NCBI GenBank assembly: GCA_903938205.1
Contig: CAJACJ010000050.1
Span: 1-6,382 of the forward strand
Direction: 5' to 3'
DNA length: 6,382 nt
DNA from: an uncultured bacterium
Lineage (GTDB): Bacteria > Planctomycetota > Phycisphaerae > Phycisphaerales > SM1A02
In this document: piece by piece, positions 1-6,200 of the stretch
How the letters are laid out: each line of letters opens with the position of its first letter
Position numbering within the stretch: position 1 is the first letter of the stretch
Notes under the pieces: model-generated
What the model was told of the DNA's origin: nothing
Database searches by the model: none
Seen by the model: the letters and a program-made list of their open reading frames with translations, nothing else
Program-made: the position numbers and the translations under genes

Positions 1-16
1 GACTACTCCAGGTTGA

Positions 17-118
17 AAGGCGCGAGTGCGCAGACTTACGGGTCACAAAATGAAAATGGAGCATTGGCGCCAAATCCATGCTTTGCAGCAGGTGACAGAC
101 CAGCAAGAACTAATTTGA
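17..118 (+). pseudogene. Possible decayed C-terminal tail of a tyrosine recombinase
   Basis: An open stretch of about 33 codons follows an in-frame stop at 14-16 and ends at a TGA at 116-118. It contains the string RRLTGHKMKMEHW followed by a Q-rich tail. Phage-type integrases commonly end with an L-x-GH segment, then a short stretch, then the catalytic Tyr in a context like M-T-E-H-Y, and then a polar tail. Here GH is present and the position expected for Tyr holds Trp, with about one residue missing in between, so any such protein would be dead. The resemblance is short and was judged by eye. Only a few codons precede it before the stop and the window edge, so no wider domain can be checked. 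It may be chance. Confidence 0.2.
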
Positions 119-335
119 ACAAGTTCATTTTTGCCGGGCGCCCACAAGCGGTTGCAGGGGGGTCTGGCAAAAGATATGAGCGCAACGGTTCCTACAACTA
201 TGTAAACGTAAAAAATGGGTGACTTCAGTCACGCAATATGAAAGATTTAGAATATTTATTCCAGATATCAGTTTTCAGCGGAGAAACGAGGGTTTTTGGA
301 TGGGTGATTTGGTGGGGCGTGTGCTATTTGGGGTG
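119..335. other. Non-coding stretch with no recognisable gene
   Basis: No frame here gives a recognisable protein on either strand. A long plus-strand frame that begins at 219 and runs into the Fic gene is open but meaningless up to 578, because between 342 and 475 it is the antisense of an acyltransferase fragment. The stretch is fairly AT-rich around 238-275 and G/T-rich around 285-335. The only local structures seen are the palindrome at 219-232 and a weaker one (TGAAC-aa-GTTCA, 116-127). Confidence 0.6.
219..232. promoter_or_regulatory. Short perfect palindrome, possible operator
   Basis: GTGACT-tc-AGTCAC is a perfect inverted repeat with 6-bp arms and a 2-bp centre. It is too short and has no T-tract, so it is not a rho-independent terminator. 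It lies about 350 bp upstream of the Fic start, with a gene remnant in between, so a role in controlling that gene is doubtful. A 6-bp perfect arm can occur by chance in a window this size. Confidence 0.15.
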
Positions 336-475
336 ATCACATTAATCGGCCACGCGCTCAGCAGGACAGCCGGCGTATGTGGCGTTGGCGTCAAGGCGCT
401 CGTTTTTCATAATCACACTGTGCGGCGTCACCAGCGCGCCATCGCCAATGTTGGCGCCGTAAAACAGAACTGCGT
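336..475 (-). repeat. Direct repeat copy 1 (acyltransferase 3' end)
   Basis: This 140-bp block matches 2692-2831 with no gaps at a constant offset of 2356 bp. Mismatches fall at 343, 348, 360, 363, 366, 399 and 471, giving 133 of 140 identical. Similarity stops abruptly at both ends. The block starts 6 bp beyond the stop codon of the acyltransferase reading frame and covers its last 44 codons or so. Both copies have the same orientation and bracket the Fic and M48 genes. Confidence 0.95.
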
Positions 476-503
476 TGTTACGTCTGAACCACAGAAACGC
501 CAT
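342..503 (-). pseudogene. Acyltransferase C-terminal remnant (left copy)
   Basis: Read on the minus strand, this ORF runs from an ATG at 503 to a TAA at 342-344 (53 codons plus stop). From about residue 10 onward it encodes the same last 44 residues as the acyltransferase at 2698-3219, beginning AVLFYGANIG and ending CPAERVAD. The first nine or so codons lie outside the DNA repeat and bear no resemblance to the corresponding part of the other copy, so the ATG is probably fortuitous. Every difference from the right copy is silent: six third-position changes, plus TAA in place of TGA. What remains is only the last turns of a left-handed beta-helix and the C-terminal cap, too little to fold or act. 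It is best read as the severed 3' end of a homologous gene. Confidence 0.75.
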
Positions 504-539
504 TATTTAGTTAATTTGGCGTGTCATAGCAGACGAAAT

Positions 540-570
540 GGGTGTTATTGGGTGTGTATTTGGTGTATTC
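540..570. repeat. Three imperfect 10-11 bp G/T-rich repeats before the Fic gene
   Basis: Three adjacent units read GGGTGTTATT, GGGTGTGTATT and TGGTGTATTC. They sit directly upstream of the Fic ATG at 579. The spacing is close to one helical turn, so a protein could read them from one face. They could be an operator for the Fic protein's own DNA-binding domain or simply low-complexity sequence. No convincing -35/-10 pair was found here. Confidence 0.3.
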
Positions 571-578
571 TCTACTCA

Positions 579-1646
579 ATGTTTGATATCAACTCAGTAC
601 TCATCTCGCCTGATCAACTGAAACGGATCGCGCAAATCGACGAGTTCAAAGGAGCTTGGCGGTCACTGGGAACGCTCGCTCCGGATCGACTGAGTGCGTT
701 GCGGCGCATCGCCACAATCGAGAGCATCGCATCTTCGACTCGGATCGAGGGAAGCAAACTGACGGATCGTGAAGTTGAGGCTCTGCTTACGCAATTGCAG
801 GCCACATCTTTTGCAACGCGAGATGAACAAGAGGTTGCTGGTTACGCCGCTGTTATGGAGTTGGTGTTCTCATCGTGGCAGCACATTCCATTCACCGAAA
901 ATCACATCAAGCAACTTCACCGCGACTTGCTGAAGTACAGCGAGAAGGATTCGCGCCACCGTGCGAATTACAAGACCAACGCAAACAGTGTTGCGGCATT
1001 TGATTCTCAAGGGAAGCAGATTGGCATCATCTTCGAAACCGCATCTCCATTTGATACGCCAGGTCGAATGGCAGAACTTATGGAGTGGATCACCGCAGAG
1101 CGCGCCGCCGACAAGATTCACCCGCTCATCATCATTGCGATTTGGAATGTAATCTTTTTGGAAATCCACCCATTCCAAGATGGCAACGGACGACTCTCGC
1201 GCGTTCTCACAACGCTTCTCATGCTTCAAGCTGGATACGCATTTGTTCCATACAGTTCGCTTGAGAGCGTGATCGAACGGAACAAGGACGCGTACTACCT
1301 TGCGCTTCGTCGCACCCAATTAACAATTCGCCAGCCGACACCAGACTGGCAACCGTGGATTGATTTCTTCGTTCAATCGGTGGCGACACAAGTTGCAAAC
1401 CTGCAGGCAAAGTTGGAAGTGGAGCGCATTGTGCTTGCGGCGCTTCCCGCGCTTTCGCTCACGATTATTGATTTTGCACGCAATCACGGGCGCGTCACCA
1501 TGGCACAAGCAATTCGTTTAACGGGAGCCAGCCGCAACACACTCAAGATGCATTTCCGATCGCTTCAAGCAGCCGGAACACTTGTTCAACGAGGTCGCGC
1601 GCGCGGTGCGTGGTACGAACTTGGTGGGACACATTTGAGTAGGTGA
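579..1646 (+). CDS. Fic family protein (class II, with C-terminal winged-helix domain)
   Basis: This 355-residue protein is predicted to be a cytoplasmic Fic enzyme. The family usually transfers AMP from ATP to a Ser, Thr or Tyr hydroxyl of a target protein. The core motif HPFQDGNGRLSR (residues 197-208) is complete: His197 is the catalytic base, Asp201 the Mg ligand, and Gly202-Arg208 form the phosphate loop. An upstream inhibitory motif of the (S/T)xxxE(G/N) type is visible as S-TRI-EG (residues 53-58), which places it in class II, where an N-terminal helix blocks ATP in cis. Residues 129-151 resemble the target-docking flap. Residues about 285-350 look like a winged helix (G-x-S-x-N-T-L core), as in many Fic proteins with a DNA-binding tail. 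The ATG at 579 is chosen because the frame upstream of it is antisense to the acyltransferase remnant. No clear ribosome binding site is seen. The last codons and the stop lie within a repeat shared with the M48 gene's 3' flank. Substrate unknown. Confidence 0.93.
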   Translation: MFDINSVLISPDQLKRIAQIDEFKGAWRSLGTLAPDRLSALRRIATIESIASSTRIEGSKLTDREVEALLTQLQATSFATRDEQEVAGYAAVMELVFSSWQHIPFTENHIKQLHRDLLKYSEKDSRHRANYKTNANSVAAFDSQGKQIGIIFETASPFDTPGRMAELMEWITAERAADKIHPLIIIAIWNVIFLEIHPFQDGNGRLSRVLTTLLMLQAGYAFVPYSSLESVIERNKDAYYLALRRTQLTIRQPTPDWQPWIDFFVQSVATQVANLQAKLEVERIVLAALPALSLTIIDFARNHGRVTMAQAIRLTGASRNTLKMHFRSLQAAGTLVQRGRARGAWYELGGTHLSR

Positions 1647-1677
1647 GGTTTTATTTTGCGTGGCTGTTACACTTCAA
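1635..1677 (+). repeat. Shared 3'-flank repeat, copy 1 (end of the Fic gene)
   Basis: This segment resembles 2594-2646. Shared blocks in order are TTGAGTrGGTGAG, TTATTTTGCGyGGCTG and GTTACA(A)CTTCA. Relative to the second copy it has three extra bases after GGTGAG and lacks about 12 bp in the middle. It includes the last codons and stop of the Fic gene, so the end of that protein is encoded by repeat sequence. The order and orientation of the blocks are conserved, which makes chance unlikely. Confidence 0.75.
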
Positions 1678-1761
1678 TCTGACAGACACGATTGTTCAGT
1701 GAATTTTCGGGCGGTTCCTGGGACATTGGAAAATCGAATTCCTTTCAACTCAATAAACATT

Positions 1762-2586
1762 ATGGACAACGAAAATACAATTCCACCATACCTGCCTCCG
1801 ACCACCCTCAATATCAATCTCAATCAACTCCGGGACCCAAAGGAAAGGACGGCATTGATATGGCTTTACATTGCATCCGTTCCAGTGTGGATATTGCTAT
1901 TGATTTGGATTGTCACATCATTAGGCGGGGCGTTGATTCTCATCGGCCTCTTTGAGTTGCTGAATCTGATGGGCAGGTTGTGGTTCGCGGCCCATATCAA
2001 AACGAATGCGGTGCGGGTTTCGGAAACGCAATTGCCAGAAGTTTATCGCATCGTGCAGACAAGTTGCCAGAACCTCGGCATGGAAATCCCGGATGTTTAT
2101 GTCATGCAACATAACGTATGGAATGCTTTTGCCACAAAAATATTTGGCCAGCGGATGGTGGTGCTTTTTTCCGGCGCGGTGGACTCGATTCTCCTGAAGG
2201 GCGATATGCAGGAATTGTCATGGCTCGTGGGCCATGAACTCGGACATCTTTGGGCTGGACACCTGAACACAAGCCAGAAATTTGCGAAGTTGGGCGGATG
2301 GCTGATCTGGGTCGGCCTCTGGCATTCGCGGCGCGCCGAATTCACCTGCGACCGCGTTGGTTTATTTTGTTCGGGAAGTCTGAAATCAAGCCAACTTGCG
2401 GTCATCAATGCGACTGTCGGCGCGCAACTGGCTGGCCGCGTCAACATCGCCGAAGCGATGGATCAATGGAAGCAACATTGGGGAGAATTCTTTGTGAAAT
2501 ACCGGACTATTTACAGCACACATCCTCACTTGCTGGCGCGGTTGGATTATCTGAATAATGCGGCGGAGGAATTTGGGATGAGTTGA
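1762..2586 (+). CDS. M48 family membrane zinc metallopeptidase
   Basis: This 274-residue protein is predicted to be an integral-membrane gluzincin of the HtpX/Ste24 (M48) type; such enzymes often cleave misfolded or regulatory proteins at or near the membrane. The zinc site is HELGH at residues 158-162, with His158 and His162 as ligands and Glu159 as the catalytic base. The expected third ligand is Glu193 in R-R-A-E-F-T-C-D-R. A C-terminal THPHLLARLDYL (253-264) matches the family's HP...R...L element. Two hydrophobic segments at about 31-52 and 54-78 should form a membrane hairpin, and a weaker one (178-188) lies between the zinc motifs. The ATG at 1762 starts the conserved-looking part; in-frame codons from 1660 are open but overlap repeat sequence. 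The gene lies 115 bp after the Fic gene in the same direction, so co-transcription is possible but not shown. No Shine-Dalgarno sequence is evident. The natural substrate cannot be told. Confidence 0.93.
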   Translation: MDNENTIPPYLPPTTLNINLNQLRDPKERTALIWLYIASVPVWILLLIWIVTSLGGALILIGLFELLNLMGRLWFAAHIKTNAVRVSETQLPEVYRIVQTSCQNLGMEIPDVYVMQHNVWNAFATKIFGQRMVVLFSGAVDSILLKGDMQELSWLVGHELGHLWAGHLNTSQKFAKLGGWLIWVGLWHSRRAEFTCDRVGLFCSGSLKSSQLAVINATVGAQLAGRVNIAEAMDQWKQHWGEFFVKYRTIYSTHPHLLARLDYLNNAAEEFGMS

Positions 2587-2593
2587 GCCGGCC

Positions 2594-2646
2594 TTGAGTG
2601 GGTGAGTTATTTTGCGCGGCTGTTTGAGCGACTGTTACAACTTCAT
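2594..2646 (+). repeat. Shared 3'-flank repeat, copy 2 (after the M48 gene)
   Basis: This is the longer version of the segment at 1635-1677, starting 7 bp after the M48 stop codon. It has an extra TTTGAGCGACTG-like stretch between the GGCTG and GTTACA blocks. Here it is wholly non-coding, whereas copy 1 overlaps the end of the Fic reading frame. The equivalent position behind two neighbouring, unrelated genes suggests a boundary sequence of modular units or a duplicated intergenic element. Confidence 0.75.
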
Positions 2647-2691
2647 TTATATAGTGCGGCCGTTTGCGAGGTACGCGCGCTCATTCAAGCA

Positions 2692-2831
2692 ATCACATCA
2701 ATCAGCCACGCGCTCGGCGGGGCAGCCGGCGTATGTGGCGTTGGCGTCAAGGCGTTCGTTTTTCATAATCACACTGTGCGGCGTCACCAGCGCGCCATCG
2801 CCAATGTTGGCGCCGTAAAACAGAACGGCGT
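2692..2831 (-). repeat. Direct repeat copy 2 (acyltransferase 3' end, in place)
   Basis: This is the partner of 336-475, at 95% identity without gaps. It is continuous with the rest of the acyltransferase reading frame, so it is the copy in its original context, while the left copy is the detached one. The two copies enclose a block of about 2.2 kb carrying the Fic and M48 genes. Confidence 0.95.
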
Positions 2832-3219
2832 GATGACCCAGCGACGCGCCGCTGCCAATGTGCACGTGGTCAATTTTCAGAATGCGGTCCTCGAAACTGT
2901 GCGCTTGAAAGTTGCAGTCCACCGTGGCGTTGTCGCCAATGGAAAGCATGTCGGGATCAACCACCTGCGTGAATCCGCTGCCAAGCACCACGCGCTTGCC
3001 AATGCGCACGCCAATTATGCGCAGAAAGTCACGCACGCATTGATGCGCGATGCGACAGAGTTGCTTGAGCAGTCCGCGGTTCTTGCTCCGCGAGATTCGG
3101 CGCCACGCCTTCCTTGTACAGCTTGACGACGGTTTCGTGGTCGAGGCGACCGTTCAAGGTGATGATTCGGCGGTCGCCTTGCGTGTCAGTTGAGATGTTC
3201 GTTGGTTCCTGTGGTTCAT
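2698..3219 (-). pseudogene. Left-handed beta-helix acyltransferase gene, apparently frameshifted
   Basis: The clear part (about 3110 down to the TGA at 2698-2700) encodes a hexapeptide-repeat beta-helix with GVRIGKRVVL, the block AHSFEDRILK, then VHIGSGASLG, NIGDGAL and a GCPAE end. This pattern closely recalls the C-terminal domain of large NRPS-like Pls-type proteins and related small acyltransferases. An ATG at 3219 overlaps the czcA stop as ATGA and lies in the same frame as the helix, but that frame meets a TGA at 3154-3156. Between about 3213 and 3075 another frame reads more like protein (RRIITLNG, LDHETVVKLYKEG). One missing base near 3213 and one extra base near 3070-3090 would join everything into a protein of about 173 residues. 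It is either a recent pseudogene, a pair of sequencing errors, or a truncated fragment of a larger gene. Substrate unknown. Confidence 0.6.
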
Positions 3220-6200
3220 GTTCTGTGCGTTTCCTTGGAAGCGTTGAAGATTCTGTACAGCGCTGGCAACACCACAAGTGTGAGGAGCGTGCTCGAAACG
3301 AGACCGCCGATCACGACTGTTGCAAGGGGCTTCTGCACTTCGGCGCCTGTCCCATGAGCCAGTGCCATGGGAACGAACCCAAGCGATGCTACAAGCGCTG
3401 TCATCAACACCGGACGCAGACGGACCATGCAACCGCGCTCAATCGCGGCATCGAGACCGACACCTTCGCTTCGAAGCTGGTTGATGAACGACACCATGAC
3501 AAGGCCGTTGAGCACCGCCACGCCGGAGAGGGCGATGAAGCCGACGGCCGCGGAGATGGAGAACGGCATATCTCTCAGCCACAGCGCAGCGATGCCACCC
3601 GTGAGTCCAAGCGGCACCGCGCTGAAGACCAGCAGCGCGTGTCGTGCGCTTCGGAACATGGAAAGGAGCAGCGCAAAGATCAGCGCAAAGCAGAGCGGGA
3701 CCACCAGTAACAATCGCTGCTTGGCCGCCACTAGATTTTCGTACTGGCCACCCCATGCGAGCCATTGCCCGGCAGGGAGCTTGATTCCGTCCATCTTCGC
3801 TTGTGCCTCTTGGACGAATGATCCGAGGTCGCGGCCTCGGACGTTGCACTGAATCACGATTCGTCGCTTTCCGTTTTCACGGCTGATCTGGTTGGTTCCC
3901 TCAGCAATATCAATGCTCGCCACATTCCCGAGCGGCACGAATCCAGCCTCCGTAACAGTGGGCTCAGCACGCGGACCTTCGCCAGCATGACGCATCTCTG
4001 TTGGTGTGTCGATTGAGGCAGGAAGCGGAATTGGAAGACGCGCGATCGCTTCCGGGCGCTCGCGCATCATGTCTGGCAGACGAACCACGAGGTCGAATCG
4101 CCGATCTCCCTCGAAGACCTGTCCAGCTTCGCGTCCACCCATCGCAACCGCAACGACTTCCTGCACATCATGTACTGAAAGGCCGTATCGAGCGATCGCA
4201 GTGCGATCAATCTCAACGGTCATCACCGGGAGCCCTTCGGTTTGTTCCGTCTTTGCGTCTGCTGCACCTGGAATGGATCGCAATGCAGCAAGCACTTGCG
4301 CGGCGGTCTTCTCCATTGAAACAAAATCATCGCCGTAAACTTTGATCGCTACATCGCCGCGCACGCCAGAGATGAGCTCGTTGAAGCGCATCTGGATGGG
4401 CTGCGTGAATTCGTAATTGTTGCCAGGAACCTCGGCCACGGTCAGTTGGATCAGCTGAATCAACTTCCCCTTGTGTCCCTCTAATTTGAGTTCCGACTCG
4501 CCTTCCTCTTCAGCGTGACCTTCGTGCGCATCTGCGTGGGTACTCAACGCCGCTAACGCGCTTTGTTTGGCTTCAATCAGCGCATCAAGCTCTGCTTCGC
4601 TGCGCCACTCTTGAGTCGGCTTGAAGATGATGAAAGTGTCGGATACATTCGGCGGCATCGGGTCGGTGGCCATCTCCGCGGTGCCGGTCTTGGAGTAGAC
4701 GAACGCCACTTCAGGGATCGAAGCCACCGCGCGCTCCACGTCAAACTGCATCGTCTGCGACTGCGTGATGCCCGTGGAAGGAATGCGCATGGCATGCATG
4801 GCAAGATCTTTTTCGTCGAGCGTCGGAATGAATTCTTGCCCGAGTTGCGTGAAGAGGAATGCGGATGCAGCGAAAGTGAACATTGCCGCAGCGACCACAT
4901 GCCATCGTTTGCGGACGGCAAGCGCAAGTACTGGCGCGTACACGGATCTCGCCCAACGGATGGGCGGCATTTCTTTCTCTGTTACTTTCCCGCGCACAAG
5001 GATCGCTACCATCGCGGGAACGAAAGTGAGCGAAAGTACAAACGCTGCGAGCAGCGCGAAGATGACAGTGAGCGCCATCGGATGGAACATCTTTCCTTCG
5101 ATCCCCGTCAGCGCCAGTATCGGGAAGTACACGGTGATGATGATTGCTTGTCCATACACCGAGGGTTGAATCATTTCCTTCGATGCCGCTAGCACTTCAT
5201 GGAGGCGTTCCTGCAGGTTCAGCACGCGGCCTTCATGATGTTGTCGTGCAGCGAGTCTGCGAAGGCAGTTCTCCACGATGATCACCGCGCCGTCGACAAT
5301 CAGCCCGAAGTCGATCGCGCCGAGTGACATCAAATTACCGCTCACCTTGCCTTGCACCATGGCGGTGGCAGTGATGAGCATGGAGAGCGGTATGGCAAGT
5401 GCGCAGATGAAAGCAGCGCGCACATTTCCAAGCAGAAATAGCAGCACCACGATCACAAGGATCGCACCTTCGGCAAGGTTCTTTTGCACCGTGGCAATGG
5501 TGGCGTCGACAAGTTTCGTTCGGTTCAGCACGGTCTTTGCGCGCACATCTTGCGGGAGCGAACGCTGCACCGTTTGCATCTTTGCGTCGACTTCGGCGGC
5601 GACGGTTCGGCTGTTTGCGCCAAGCAGCATGATGGCGGTGGAGACCACTACCTCTTGGCCATTCTCGCTTGCTGATCCCGTCCGCAATTCTTGTCCGATG
5701 CCCACATGTGCTCCGTCAGGAAGTACGTCGCGCACGTTGATCGGAACGCCGCCGCGCGTCGCGATTACAATTTCTTCCACTTGCTCGGGACGTTCGATTC
5801 GTCCCGTTGCACGCACAAGGTAACTCTCGCCCTTGTGCTCGACGTATCCCGCACCGGTGGAGATGTTGTTGCGCTCAATGGCATCAATGATGTCTGTGAA
5901 CGTCAGTCCGTAGGAGACCAACTTCATTGGATCGGGCTGCACGTGGTACTGCTTCACGTATCCGCCGATTGCTTCTACACCTGCAACATTCTTTACACCC
6001 TTTAACTGCGGGCGGATGATCCAGTCTTGTACCTCGCGAAGATAGGAAGCCAATTCCACTTCGGTGACAAGCATGCGACCTTCGGCGGTGAGGTAACTGC
6101 CGTCCGGCTGCCAACCCGGTTTGCCGGCGATGGGATCAGCGCCCTTTCCGTGCGGATGCTCGAATTCAACCGTGTACATGTAGATCTCGCCGAGGCCGGT

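Noticed and set aside
116..127. TGAAC-aa-GTTCA palindrome as an SOS (LexA) box
   Set aside because: Gram-positive type LexA boxes have GAAC and GTTC four bases apart; here the gap is two, and no SOS gene follows.
484..493. A 10-bp inverted match between 484-493 and the czcA stop region at 3209-3218
   Set aside because: Ten-base matches on opposite strands are expected several times by chance in a window of this length, and the match does not extend.
219..578. N-terminal extension of the Fic protein by 120 residues in the same open frame
   Set aside because: Positions 342-475 in this frame are the antisense of the acyltransferase remnant and have no Fic-like character. Similarity to Fic proteins begins just after the ATG at 579.
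1647..1761. Rho-independent terminator between the Fic and M48 genes
   Set aside because: No GC-rich hairpin followed by a T run was found there or after the M48 gene.
1635..2646. Integron attC sites at the ends of the Fic and M48 genes
   Set aside because: No RYYYAAC...GTTRRRY pair could be placed around the repeated segments, so a classic integron cassette array is not supported.
2624..2653. Promoter-like pair TTGAGC, 18 bp, TATATA reading rightward
   Set aside because: It lies within the repeat after the M48 gene and points into sequence whose only gene is on the other strand. A single match to a loose consensus is not enough.
2602..3126. A 174-codon plus-strand ORF
   Set aside because: It is the antisense shadow of the acyltransferase gene. 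The minus strand gives clear hexapeptide repeats, while this frame gives no family features.
4563..5823. Several long plus-strand ORFs (for example 4563-5192 and 5278-5823)
   Set aside because: They lie opposite the well-supported czcA coding strand and read as low-complexity Arg/His- or Ser/Thr-rich sequence, typical of antisense frames in GC-rich genes.
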